This document shows positions 33,441 through 44,390 of a DNA stretch of 64,000 nucleotides, in pieces (within the stretch, counting starts at the first letter, position 1; every line of letters begins with the position of its first letter). The notes beneath the pieces are model-generated. The model had not been told where the DNA came from. It ran no database searches and was given only the letters and a program-made list of their open reading frames with translations. The position numbers were made by a program, and so were the translations under genes. Where the stretch lies: the NCBI GenBank assembly GCA_032207245.1, contig CM063504.1, positions 17,024,035 through 17,088,034 on the forward strand. The letters run 5' to 3'. This DNA is from Pardosa pseudoannulata (Eukaryota > Arthropoda > Arachnida > Araneae > Lycosidae).

Positions 33441-33932
33441 CGAATTTATTTCCATAGAACAACTAATGTTACTTTTATCCATTTCATCATTCTCGGATTA
33501 TTCGATTTCCAGCGTCTATCATTTGTCAAAAGTTTACTTGAAGTAATACTGTTTTCAGATTATATCTTAATATTAGATTCATTTCTTATTTGTGAAAATT
33601 TTTAATTTTTATGAAAAAAATTTCTTTGTATTCTGATATTTTCCCTGTTCTCCTAAATTTTATCATAATAATACTATCATATTTTGTACGAGGAGAGGGA
33701 TACTGAAACCTACGATGAAGAAAAAAACTACAGCTAAAAAGCTAACAATAACAAAATGGTTCCAGAAAGGACACTGACTAAAGACATATACACAGTTATA
33801 ATTATTTAATAAAAAAAAAAAAAATCTGTAAAAGTGGCCGATTAAATCTACCCGATTCTAACTACATCACTATTACAGGAAGTAAGAACAGCAATGCTTA
33901 AAAGCATGGTTTTTGAGGTTAAGTTATATTGG
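33441..33932. other. AT-rich sequence
   Basis: No gene or repeat partner recognised. Confidence 0.5.
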
Positions 33933-33947
33933 AGAGCGCCCTCTTGT
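33933..33947 (-). promoter_or_regulatory. CTCF-like binding motif (points left)
   Basis: On minus the sequence CACAAGAGGGCGCTC closely fits the core CTCF consensus CCASYAGRKGGCRSY. CTCF is conserved across bilaterians, including arthropods. Occupancy cannot be known from sequence. Confidence 0.45.
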
Positions 33948-34093
33948 GATCGGGCATATACAGAGGGTTACACTCAACGAGGCATTTTCTACATACGATA
34001 CGCCACTTATCATAACTATCTTATATATGTTACATCATATTAAGGTTTCTACACAACACTAATGGCTTGTATGAAGTATCTGCCTAATAACAG

Positions 34094-34430
34094 CTCAATC
34101 AAAATTTTCAATAACTATTAACAGTTTCACAAGTCGATAGCTTGGAATAAATGTAATGAAAATTCACTTACGAAGACAAGAGGCAAACGAATAATTATTA
34201 GTACTTGTAAATATTAATTACCAAAATTTTCAATAACTATTTCAGTTTCATAAGTCGATAGCTTGAATTAAATACAGTGAAAACTTGCAAGAAGACAAGG
34301 GGGAAATGGATAATTCTTCCTTATACTTCGCATATGTGAATATTAGCAGTCAAAATTTCACTAACTATTGACAATTACCTTAGTCGATAGCTAGTTTCGT
34401 AAATCGAAACTCACACGAATACAAAGGGAG
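34094..34430. repeat. Three diverged tandem units, period about 127 bp
   Basis: AATCAAAATTTTCAATAACTATTAACAGTTTC..AGTCGATAGCTTG recurs as CCAAAATTTTCAATAACTATTTCAGTTTC..AGTCGATAGCTTG and GTCAAAATTTCACTAACTATTGAC..AGTCGATAGCTAG, each followed by GAAGACAAG-like sequence. It is non-coding. Confidence 0.65.
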
Positions 34431-35339
34431 TTTGAAGCCTACTATTGGAACGGTAACAGGTTCAGAGACAAATGGTTTGTGTGTGTATGGGGGTGGGGGT
34501 GTTAAAGTATTCAAGGGGGGGGGCAGAAGGTATAAAGTCTATAAAATTATACATAGTATCTAAGAAAATAATAAGTCAATCGAATAACATTGCATTTACC
34601 ATATTAAATTAGACCTTTCTTTCGATTATAAATTTCATTAATTCTACTCTGGGATCACCTTTGGGCTTGGAGTACAGAATTTTTGCATTTCATTCATCAT
34701 ATTTGGCTGAACTTGGGCTCAGTACACTACAGTTCCTGGATAACTGTCTAAGAAAAGGAACATCGCATAATGTTAACAAAATTAGAATCTATCATTAACA
34801 GATTGTTAAAACTCTATCAGCCTCCAACATATCATTTATTTTTTGCTTGTTTCTAAGTTTAAAAAAAAAAAAAAAAATTTTACAACATTTCATGGCTGTT
34901 TTAGTTAATTTCTACTTTGTGAGTTTTAATAGATAGAAAGGAAGATAAAATTGGTATAGAAGAAAGTACACAACGATATTTTAATATTTGGTACAATTAG
35001 CTATCATGAAAGAGGCGTTCGAATATTTTTTCTTGTAAAGAGGTGATGATCTAGAAAAGTTTGGGAACCTTTGGTCTACGCTATACGCAGCAAGATTCCG
35101 TATTCACTAAACACATAAATACATTTTATAAAAAACTGGTACACTTTTTATAAAAACCTTTTTATAAAAAACACTTTTTATAAAAAAAATTGTAAAATTA
35201 AAATAATATTGAATGTGAAGAGAAAAGAAAAACCCGTATTAAAAATTTTCTCTACTTTTTGAGGAATAATACAAATAAGATGATTCTCTAAAAACACATT
35301 CTTCCTTCATATAAATAAATATTTTTGTTGGGAGATAAA
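34431..35339. other. AT-rich sequence with G-rich and A-rich tracts
   Basis: G-rich runs lie at 34485-34525 and a 17-A run at about 34861-34877. TTTTTATAAAAA motifs repeat at about 35125-35190. No gene was seen. Confidence 0.5.
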
Positions 35340-35657
35340 AAAAAAATCTGTTCGTATAAGTGCATTTTTTGTACAACTGAATATTCGAATAACTTAGTAC
35401 AAGAGCCTTGAAGGAGTCTAACCCAGGAGCGAGAAGTTCTTTCGTGTAACTACATGTTTCATTTAAGAAAGTTTTCCTTTCTCATTTTCAAATACTTATA
35501 ACTGAAAAAATTGGGAGATCAAAAATATGTTCGTATAAGTGAACGTATAGCACAACTGGATATTTGAATAATTTAGTACAAGGGACTTATACGAGTTTAA
35601 TCGGGGAATAAGTTCATCGTATAACTGAATGTTTCATATAAGTGAGCTTCCACTGTA
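35340..35657 (-). mobile_element. pogo/Tigger-like MITE remnant with internally duplicated module
   Basis: On minus it starts TA then CAGTGGAAGCTCACTTATATGAAACATTCAGTTATACG, a pogo/Tigger-like terminus (35655 leftward). Two related modules follow about 183 bp apart (GTTCGTATAAGTG..ACAACTG.ATATT.GAATAA.TTAGTACAAG at about 35350 and 35533). The opposite inverted repeat is missing, so the element is truncated. Confidence 0.5.
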
Positions 35658-35699
35658 GTTCTCATTCACCATTACTTAACTTTTTTAACTATCGATTTA

Positions 35700-35970
35700 C
35701 CGAAATTGGAAAAAAAACCCATGTAATTAAAACTTTGATTATTAAAGAATTCCGGATCATTTTGGAACATTACAGATAAATTCTTTTGACAATTCGATTA
35801 TTTTTTAGTAAGCCATTGATGAAAACTCTTTTCAATGTCTGTAGGGTAAATACATACTAATAAAGCTTTTTTTAAGAACACCTTGATATAAATATCCAAT
35901 AAGAACAATCAATTTAATTTTAAAGCGTGGACCATTCATGTTTAATGATGAGGCGGGAAATAATTTCATT
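35700..35970. repeat. Dispersed repeat, copy 2 (partner at 29060-29345)
   Basis: Same order of shared blocks as the first copy, ending TTCATGTTTAATGATGAGGCGGGAAATAAT. Slightly shortened. Confidence 0.6.
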
Positions 35971-36300
35971 GCATATTAGAGAATTACACACAATTTAAGA
36001 CTAGACTTCAAATTAGACGAACGACATTTCGATTGCTTTTGTAATAAACAAAGAGAAACAGATTAAAAAGTAAAATCAAAATAACCATAAATTTATAATC
36101 AAATACTTGTGCATATTTATAACATGAAGTACCTATTATAAAATACCAAAGTATACCAAGTATTGAAACCAAATAAAAAATTAAATATAATTTATTCTTA
36201 TTGCATCTTAATTTACCTTTCTCATTGCAATAAATCATAAATATTTTGCTCTTCTATATACGCAGCAATAACGTTTCTATATAAATTTTCTTTAAGCGAT
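35971..36300. other. AT-rich sequence
   Basis: The 76-codon minus frame (36008-36238) is hydrophobic and unrecognised. Nothing else was seen. Confidence 0.45.
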
Positions 36301-36316
36301 CAACAGATGGCGCTAG
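36301..36316 (+). promoter_or_regulatory. CTCF-like binding motif (points right)
   Basis: CAACAGATGGCGCTAG fits the CTCF core (CCASYAGRKGGCRSY) well. It stands alone in AT-rich sequence, 2.4 kb from an oppositely oriented motif at 33933-33947. Confidence 0.5.
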
Positions 36317-37348
36317 CAGAAACAAAAAAGTAATTTTTTCTTACAAGCAGCAAGCAGAAAACGATGGAGCACTGCAAGTTGCAGTAAACATTCCGCTGAA
36401 AATTTCGGAAAATAAATTTTATTTCGAACTAATAAAAATAAATTACAGTTTATATTTTTTGTCTTATATATATGGTGACTGGTGGAAACTAAAATTACTA
36501 AAATAAGCAAAATTAGTCAACATAATGATCATAACTAACATTCACTAAACCCTATAACTAAAAACATATTCCTTTTTAAAACTGCCTATTTGTGTGACGT
36601 TAAACTCAAACTGGGGAAATAGGGAGAAAAAAAATCAGGTTTTTAATTTGAATTTAAAGATAAAGCATCAATTAATATCGAAAAAAAATCTGTTCAAATT
36701 TATTTACAATAAAAGAGAGAATATTAACTAAATTTTTCCTTCAAGAATTTCATTAATGTGAATCATGCTCACTGAAATATCAATGTCTATAAAAAATGCA
36801 ATTTCAAAACAAAAGAAAAAGAAGTATAAATCCCAAACAAAAAAATTTTGCAATACAGTAAAATGTTTTATCCATATTCTTGTAATATATTCAGTTGACA
36901 GTAAAATATAATATCTTAAAAATTATTAAAACAAAAAAAAAAAAAGTTTTTCAGTAAGATGACCAAAGCATATCTTAAGAAGTTTTCTATTACAGGGCTT
37001 CTCTATATGAATAAAAGATGAAGTTCTAGAATGTATAATGTGTTGTAGCTGAATTAAGAGGTATGTGTGTCATGTTAATTTTATAAGTTGATATGATTAT
37101 TATGAACACATTTACAACAAAAATAAGATTATTGTACAATAAATATTTATGTATGTAACTTTTAACTCTTAAAACTGGTTAAGAGTAATTCTAGATAAAT
37201 ATAGAATCTCATGTCATCAGTGAACAATGCACTGTACTTTTTTCCCCACAATATAAAGGAATTGTTTCTTTGCTGAAATAAAAGGAAGAATAATGTTTAC
37301 AGTTGGCTGCTAAGGAAAATTTAGTGTACATTTGATAATCTAGAATAA
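36317..37348. other. AT-rich sequence
   Basis: No gene was seen. It may be intergenic or the 3' part of a minus-strand transcription unit starting near 46.4 kb. Confidence 0.45.
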
Positions 37349-38008
37349 CAAGGAGTCCAGAAACCATTATTAAGGAAATTGTAAAATTTTTATAAAAGAT
37401 TAGGGAATTTTGTGCAAGAGGAAGGTTTAAACAAAATAAAAAGGGAATTTTGACAATCAAAATTTTAAAAAGAATAATACTGTCCAATACCAGATCTCTT
37501 CTATATTCTTTAAAATTGTTCATTGTTAAATGAGAATATGAAGAAATGGAATCTTCAGATATAGAAACAATTGAAGCTCAAAAGAAAAATCAAAATTGAG
37601 TTTTAAAAAGCAAATTCATTCTTTAGAATAATAATGTACAATATTTAATTATTATACTAGGCTGTATTATTTAAATATAAATAAAATGTAAAAAAGCAAA
37701 ACTGCAAGAATTGCCACAGTTTGTTTTATAATAATTTTAATGAAATTGATTAATCCTGTCTGTTCCTCATGCAAGTTATTCTGAATACCCCATATCTGAT
37801 AAGACAGAAAAGAATATTTCAGAAGTTTTAAATGCACTGGAATTTTATTTGGTTGCATTAAATTTTATAACTTTATTTAAATTTAAATAAAAAAAGGTTT
37901 ACAAATGAGCTGAAATAAATTGTGTAGTAAATAGTGAATTTATCAGGAATATCAATAAATTTTTGAATTACAAGGAATTTCTAAATGGTTTTTCCCCTGG
38001 ACACCCTG
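37349..38008. mobile_element. Element with about 40-bp imperfect terminal inverted repeats, 660 bp
   Basis: The left end CAAGGAGTCCAGAAACCATTATTAAGGAAATTG pairs with the reverse complement of the right end, CAGGGTGTCCAGGGGAAAAACCATTTAGAAATTCC. AATAA flanks both sides, possibly a target duplication. The 104-codon minus frame at 37209-37523 overlaps the left end and is not a transposase I recognise. The superfamily is uncertain. Confidence 0.5.
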
Positions 38009-39204
38009 AATAAAAAAAGGCATTCAAAACTATTCAAAATCATAATCCCTATTTAAATAACAATTTTACACTAGTTTTCAACCACTTTTTTAGGAAACTT
38101 TTAGTATCAAAAGCACAATGCTTTTCTAATATACAAGATTTCAAAACAGCCTTATGTGCAAAGGAAAAGAAATTGATATTTGTCAAATTATTCATTTTAA
38201 GTTTTTATTATGCAATATAATTGTAATCATGTAACAAACTTCTTATATGGATCTCATACTATTATTCTACTATAAATCTTCCCTTTTTTTATTTTATATT
38301 TCAACAAAATACTGAATATCTTAAAATATTCCTATATTCTCATTCACAGTGATTTGGTTGGAGTGTGAATTTTATAAATAAATTGTAAAGTTCAACATTT
38401 TTAAATGTTTCAATTTTTACAACCTGATTTATTTTAATAAATTTTATAAAATAGCAAAGGGCAAATGAATTTCATTCAAACCTTCAATTTTTTCCATCTA
38501 TTACATGTCAGTTTGAAAGAACTAAAATACGGAAGAGAGGAAAACAATATAAAGTTGAGTGTACTATATAATAACCTTAATTTTAGTAATATTAAGAGAA
38601 GAGGAAAATATTCTATTATAAACTTACTGTTTCAATTTAATATTTCAACAAAGCAATGAATTTCTAAAATTCTTCACACTTTTATTCTCATTCAATATCT
38701 GAATTAATGGAAATAGAATAGATATTAATGTATAAAAAAATCACATAATTGTGTTTTACACATCATTTATGAATGTGACAAAAATAATATTCTGCCAGTA
38801 TCTTATAGTAACGTAATTAAAAACTATGTTTACAAAACTATCTTTTTTTTATTTATTTAAAACAACTCATTTTTAGAAAATAAGAAACCCTTACAGAATG
38901 ATTATTTCTAATTTTAAAATGTGTCAGTCATGAATACTAAACCATTATTTTACTAGCATTTTAAAGGTGATTTTATTTTAAAAGGCTGAAAGAGTTTTAT
39001 GTATCTATCTATTAATTAATTGTTTTTTTTTCAAAAGAGAAAACATTTAAATGCTGATATGCATTTCATGTGTACCAGGACTACTTAATCTAAGAAACAG
39101 TAAAGAAATCCCTTGAAATTTTGCATATACATAATATTCTTCCAAATCCTAAAAATTTATGTTCTTATCTACAAGGAAAAGTCTTAGAATATCATTCATT
39201 CCTG
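38009..39204. other. AT-rich sequence
   Basis: No gene established. Minus-strand acceptor-like sequences occur near 38983 and 39160 but none opens a convincing exon. The 64-codon plus frame at 38465-38659 is unrecognised. Confidence 0.45.
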
Positions 39205-39811
39205 CAGGGCCGTAGCCAGAAATTATTTTCGGAGGGGGACATTGTTTTTTGTGAAGGATACTTCAATAAAACTAGAGGTTTTCTTATGTATGTATACTCC
39301 TAATTAGTATCATAATACAATGGGATTTTAAAATATCAAAATGATTAAAAAATGATATAATGAACAAATTTTTAGCCTTGAATGAAGTAACTATATAATG
39401 AATTAATAGTAAAATTAACATTGAAAATATATAAACTATACATGGTATTAAATTCCAATTTTTAAATCTAAACAAACAGAATAATTTTGAAAGAAAATGA
39501 AACTGTTCAAATTTTTACTTTATATTATAAAATATGCTTTTTTTTTTAATTTTTGCCAAAAAATTTTCACAATTTCTTCCAATTGTGCAACAATATTGTG
39601 ATGAGTTCCCAAAAGTGCTAGTCAATCTGTTCTTACATGTTGAATCCAATTTGCACCTACTCAACTTAATGTCACTGTTCTAAGCCCACTTTTGTCTATG
39701 CACAGCTAGGCAGATGACACACACATGGTCCATTTTCTTTCCACGAAAGGGTATTTTAGAATTTCGGAGAGGGACCAGTCTCCTAAATCCCTCCACTTGC
39801 CTACGGCTCTG
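39205..39811. mobile_element. hAT-type MITE, 607 bp, with 8-bp target duplication
   Basis: The left terminus CAGGGCCGTAGCCAGAAATT and the reverse complement of the right terminus CAGAGCCGTAGGCAAGTGGAG form terminal inverted repeats. The flanks CATTCCTG (39197-39204) and CATTTCTG (39812-39819) match at 7 of 8 positions, as expected for hAT. No transposase is encoded. Confidence 0.8.
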
Positions 39812-39950
39812 CATTTCTGCCTAAATGTTTTATTCCATACAAAATAATAATTGCTTTAATCAAATATTTCAGAGCTGTAAATATTTTTAGATATAATATT
39901 GGTTATTACAGATGATGTGATAGGAGAAAACTATTGAAATAAAGATTTAC

Positions 39951-40035
39951 TTGAAATAAATTTCCAAGATTAGAACATTGTCTTCTTGCCCAGTCTGCTT
40001 TTAAACCACCAAGTTCTCTTGCATTGAGAATGTTG
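39951..40035 (-). CDS. Candidate coding exon of an unidentified minus-strand gene
   Basis: An 85-nt exon candidate. The acceptor is TTGTTGTTTTGAATAAG at 40036, pyrimidine-rich but with a weak AAG end. The donor is CAA|GTAAATC at 39950. One frame is open throughout: after one base it reads NILNARELGGLKADWARRQC.. and ends LGNLFQ. The composition (Trp, Cys, Arg, Gly) is less biased than the usual AT-rich chance frames here. The one-base start phase fits the two-base end of the candidate exon at 40479-40535. I do not recognise the protein, and no convincing following exon was found to the left. A chance frame is the main alternative. Confidence 0.3.
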
Positions 40036-40478
40036 CTTATTCAAAACAACAAACCAGCAGATAAGATAGTTTATTACTATTTGTGCCTTACTTACATTGG
40101 CTTTGCATTTTATACTATATGTTCGCATAAAAGTTTAAGCTTCCATTATCCGTTTTATTTTTGGCAATTTTTTTACTAATAACACAAGCACTAATTCAAA
40201 ATTTCTTCAAAGATAAGTTACAGGTAAAAAAATTCTTTTTAATACACAGACCATTCATATACCTTAAAATGTACATCATCTTTTACAAATCCATAAACTT
40301 GGAAAATAAAGTATCACGAATTAAATAAACTATTATTAAGCTTTATGCTAATAAAGAGATTAAAATAAAGAAAGGATCACACATCTTAGCAAGAAAACAA
40401 AATATTTTTTCCCAAAAATACTTTTATTTTCATAAATACATTATTTTTTTTTAAATAAAATATGTCTTTCCTCATTAC
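40036..40478. other. AT-rich sequence (candidate intron)
   Basis: Separates the two candidate exons; no other signal. A 442-bp intron would be short for this locus. Confidence 0.35.
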
Positions 40479-40535
40479 CTGATGTGGACTATGCTTCTGA
40501 GTTGTCTACTGACTAAACTTTGCTTCGGTTTTGAG
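40479..40535 (-). CDS. Candidate coding exon of an unidentified minus-strand gene
   Basis: A 57-nt exon candidate between a good acceptor (TTGGTTGCTTTGTACAG, AG at 40537-40536) and a good donor (CATCAG|GTAATG, GT from 40478). Only one frame is open: one base, then SKPKQSLVSRQLRSIVHI, then AG. Joined to the exon at 39951-40035 the frame continues without a stop and the junction codon becomes AGC. The product is unknown. It would belong to the leftward gene starting at the bidirectional promoter near 46.4 kb. Confidence 0.35.
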
Positions 40536-40801
40536 CTGTACAAAGCAACCAATTAATTATGAATTACAGCATCATTCCTAATAAGAAAGTAAATATAGTT
40601 AACATTTTAAGCCATCAAACAAATGCATTGTATTATTTTTTAAAAGAAATTAAGTTTAAGACAGCAAAAAACTCAGATGCTAAGCACATAAACTAAAATA
40701 ATAATTCACAAAAAGTACTAATATATAGTTGAGAGTAAACTATAGAATAATATAACTGAATTAAAAAAAAGGACTATAACCCAAAAATATAATTAATTTG
40801 A
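40536..40801. other. AT-rich sequence
   Basis: Nothing recognised. Confidence 0.5.
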
Positions 40802-41063
40802 TCAGGTCTATATCCAGAAGGAAGGGACAAAACAGGCTGCATCCCCCACTCCTTCCCTGTAATTCTAGGGTTTACTATATTGTACATTGTACTGTAATTG
40901 CATTGTATATTTTCAAATATAACATTTTTAATATACATATTAAATCAAAATTTTATATTTAAATAAAATTTTCAATTTTTCAAATTTATCTCTCTTTTAA
41001 ATTCAATAATTATTGTTCCAAATCGTTTATACCACTTAATGAGACATATAACTCAAGGTACAT

Positions 41064-41107
<44 letters not shown>

Positions 41108-41271
41108 TTCTATATTACTGTTTAATGCTATTAATATTAAACATCAAAAATAAAATTTATATAATTTTTTACTAAATATTACATTTTTAGTTAAAAAAAT
41201 ATTAAAAAATTGCAGGAGAGAGGTTTAGTCCAGTTTGAGTACCCATGAAATTAAATCCTGGCTATGGCCTA
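40802..41271. mobile_element. Degenerate MITE with (TA)n inside
   Basis: The left end CAGGTCTATATCCAGAAGG and the reverse complement of the right end CTAGGCCATAGCCAGGATTT resemble each other and the CAGGGCCGTAGCCAG ends of the hAT element at 39205. (TA)17 occupies about 41069-41103. No target duplication is visible, so boundaries are approximate. Confidence 0.45.
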
Positions 41272-42699
41272 GCATGTAATATGATATAAAAGAAATAAAT
41301 GCAAAATTATCCCACCTCATGCCTATCTGTTCTACAATTTTAAGTACCAGAAAAAGTTTTAAATTCAAACTTTAATATATCATTAATAGTTATTAAAGCT
41401 GATTGTAGAGCAAACAGGTTGGTAGAACTAAAGATAAAAAAAAAAAAAATGAACAAAGCATAAAAAAAGAAAAAACTGGTTTTAATTACCTTTTTTTACT
41501 GTAACTAAAGTTCAGGTTAAAGAACTGAAATTCAAAAAAACTAGGACCAAGTTAGTTTTTCAAGCAACTTTCATAAATTACATGACTAAACTGAAACATA
41601 TATTAACAGATGAAAATCATTTAAGTAAAATATAAATTATTTTTTACCATAGAATTATTGATAAATATATAAGATACACTATTAGATAAAATTATAAAAC
41701 TTAATACAAGTGCTTTACTGAGACATGAAATTTTTAAAAACCAACCGTTTAGCACTGTATACAGGTAGGGAATATGCAGCCTTGAGAATGCATGTGTCAT
41801 CTATGAATTTATTGTACAGCCATCATGAAAGCTAAGTCTTCAATTAATTAAAAATTCATTACACAGATTATGATAATTTGAAAATTAAGAAAACTGTATT
41901 TCTGCTATGTTATTTTTCATAACTTAATATTTTATTTTTATTGTATTTCTCTATAATGTAAAGAATTAATTTAAAAATACTTCTGTATTATTTTAGGGGG
42001 TATCTAAAAATATAAGTTGTATGTTAAAAAATATAATTAAAGTTATAACGAGTTATTTCCCTTGTGATTAGTACAAAATGTTTTATGTTGCAACTTTTTA
42101 CATTTAATAATTAATAAATGATTCTTTTTTTCACCACATTTTTGTAATTTAATAAATTGATAGAACTACAAAAACTATAATAATATTTAAAGTTGAATTT
42201 ATAGTTATATCAATTTATGTGACCTCCTTTATTACTGTTTAATTTATATGTGACATGAAATGGTAAAAACGTTGACCGCATTTAATACAAAATCACTGAA
42301 ATTTATTTTAAATTTCCAAATTTTCAATAATGTAGATTTCTCCCAAAAGAATTTGTTAATACTCAAATATGAATGTACTTCTTAGATATAGTTTTTTTAA
42401 AAAATCAAAAAGTATTATAAAACCATTTTGAAAAAATTCAAAACAGTTTTCACCCTTCTATTTAACAAGCTTTAGGGAAAATGAGATGGGTCTGATTAAA
42501 ATTTTCCTATATTAACAGGCTCCTCAAGCTGGAAATTAGATACCAAAACTACTGTTTGTTACAACCTTAATGCAAAATGTATGAAAGCAAAATAACTTAG
42601 TACAACCATTTTAAGATTCTGCAAAAGTATAACTAGTTATAATGTAACAAATATATTCATTTGCACACAAAATTATGAATGATTTAAGAATTTAAACTC
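41272..42699. other. AT-rich sequence
   Basis: A minus-strand frame near 41650-41810 is open for about 59 codons but lacks credible exon borders. No gene supported. A 13-A run lies at about 41437. Confidence 0.45.
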
Positions 42700-42830
42700 A
42701 GTAAGTTTGAATCACTCTGCTGGCAAGGATGTTCATAGCCCTCTGAAATCGGCTTCAAGCAGTAGGTCCTGGTATCATTAGCTCTTGTTTAGCAAAACAG
42801 TAGACGGTAGCAATCCAAGTCAAACCTATA
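42700..42830 (+). mobile_element. tRNA-derived SINE, 5'-truncated
   Basis: GTAAGTTTGAATCACTCTGC (B-box region), then AAGGATGTTCATAGCC, AAATCGGCTTCAAGCAGTAG and ATCATTAGCTCTTGTTTAGC, ending ATCCAAGTCAAACC. Clear homology to 18624-18804; the A-box half is missing. Confidence 0.75.
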
Positions 42831-42909
42831 AGATCTTCCCAAATTTTTAAAACAGCTTCAACTTTAGCAACATAAGTGACATTCATATAATATTAAATAT
42901 TTAGTTATT

Positions 42910-43553
42910 CGTATACCCAGGGCCGGACTAAGATACTTTTGTGCCCTCCACCCCCCATGCAAATTTATAGCGACAAGCTATTATCATACTTACAGTCATA
43001 TAAAAATTATAACATTGAATTAGCAAACAGATTTAAGAAATTAGCATTAAAGTAATATTCAGAATCAAAACCACCAAATTTTTATTTTACATAATCATTA
43101 TTATCTCTGTTTAGCCATGCTAAAAATTAAGGACTTTTAAAGACCTAGAGTGACCCACTTTTTTTTTATTTTTACCTTGTCACACTCACAAGGTCTGTGG
43201 TGCAGAAAATAAATAATAATAGAATTAAAAATAATTTAAATTGATGAGATGATTTAATGGTTTATAGTGGTATGTTCCAAATAATCTGTCTTGTAAATAT
43301 GCTATAATCCATAGGATAAAAAGAGCACCAGGTTTGTTGAGGGAATTAATTATCAGGTAAATAACAGTAAAATTAAAGTAAATAGGAAACAATATAGTTC
43401 ATGACAAATACAATTACCTCGTACAATAATTTATTTAAACTTAACGATGGTAGTGTAAGTTTGTAATTTTTCCCCAATTAATATGTGTTTTAAGCACAAG
43501 ACAAAATTTTCGTGCCCTAAGTGCCCGTGTGATAATCAGGCCCTGCGTATACC
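42910..43553. mobile_element. hAT-type MITE (body 42918-43545) with perfect 8-bp target duplication
   Basis: CGTATACC at 42910-42917 and 43546-43553 is an exact 8-bp duplication, the hAT hallmark. The body starts CAGGGCCGGACTAAGATAC and ends ..AAGTGCCCGTGTGATAATCAGGCCCTG, so both ends read CAGGGCC[G/T]GA inward. GTGCCCT occurs just inside each end. It is 628 bp with no transposase frame. Confidence 0.9.
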
Positions 43554-44225
43554 ATAATACCTGTCTACGTTGGTTCTGTATGGCTTAGGCAAGGAGAGTA
43601 ACAATATACTTACCTATTTCTTATGATTCCTATTTTATTAAGCATTAATAAAAATAGTTTACATTGTTCTGTATGGCTTATACTAGGAAAGAAACAATGC
43701 ACTTGTCTATTAGACTTCCTTTTACATTTAGCATTATTAAGAAAAGTGTAAATACATTGTTACAATTTTAAAAGTTTTCAGTAAAACATTTCTTTTGATA
43801 ATAAAATATACTAATTGGTTTTATATGTTAAAATAAGCAACACCTCAATTATTTCCCTGACTAAAAAGAGATAGTTAATTAAATCGTCACTTTATTTTAA
43901 TATATCAAAAATTATGAAATTTTTCAAAATAAAAAAAATATTTATAAATTAAAGAAAAAAAAAGATTAAAGAAAGGATGTGTAACTGTATTTGCAAATCA
44001 GTTAGATGGAGTTACTGAACCTGAAGATTTTATGGATAACACAAAATAAGTGAGATGTATTTCCCTTTTAAAACATTAAAATGCTGGTCCACTCTAAACG
44101 TCTAATAATATACTCTATTTAGCTATGACTAGTGAACGTCTAGTTAGAAAAAAAAATTAAGAATAAACTTCATGAGAAGCATTTTAAAATCATTTTTGCT
44201 AGTTTCAATACAAAAGAATTTAATG
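43554..44225. other. AT-rich sequence with a small tandem duplication
   Basis: TACGTTGGTTCTGTATGGCTTA (about 43566) recurs as TACATTGTTCTGTATGGCTTA (about 43660). On minus this makes exon-like borders at 43682 (TTTCTTTCCTAG) and 43614 (AATAG|GTAAGT), with one open frame phase-compatible with the exon at 40479-40535. Because the segment is itself a repeat, I do not list it as an exon. A 23-residue plus frame ending near 44047 has no acceptor. Confidence 0.4.
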
Positions 44226-44390
44226 AAAACCAAATCAACAATAGATCCTATCTGTTAGACCTACTGGTCGAAATTCCACTGTTTCCTAGGATTGTTTGTC
44301 ATTGAGTAGAACTTATGTATGTAGTAATTCCCAGGCTTATTAATCCTCATGTAACAAAAATAATTGAAGATTACCAATTCAAACCAATCA
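44226..44390 (+). mobile_element. Highly degenerate SINE copy (probable)
   Basis: AGACCTACTGGTCGAAATTCCACTG, GTAGTAATTCCCAGGCTTATTAATCCTCATGTAACAAAA and ending CAATTCAAACCAAT parallel the SINE B-box, tail block (GTAGGTCCCGGTCTCATTAGCCCTCGTGTTGCAAAA) and CCAAACCAAT end. Identity is low. Confidence 0.45.

Noticed and set aside
37209..37523. 104-codon minus-strand frame
   Set aside because: Overlaps the left inverted end of the 37349-38008 element and has no transposase motif I can identify.
43614..43682. 69-nt minus-strand exon candidate with good borders and compatible phase
   Set aside because: Half of it is a local tandem duplication (GGTTCTGTATGGCTTA repeat), so the open frame and sites may be accidental.
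43980..44047. Plus-strand frame encoding a protein-like 23-residue C-terminus before TAA
   Set aside because: The upstream sequence is a purine run and gives no acceptor; likely chance.
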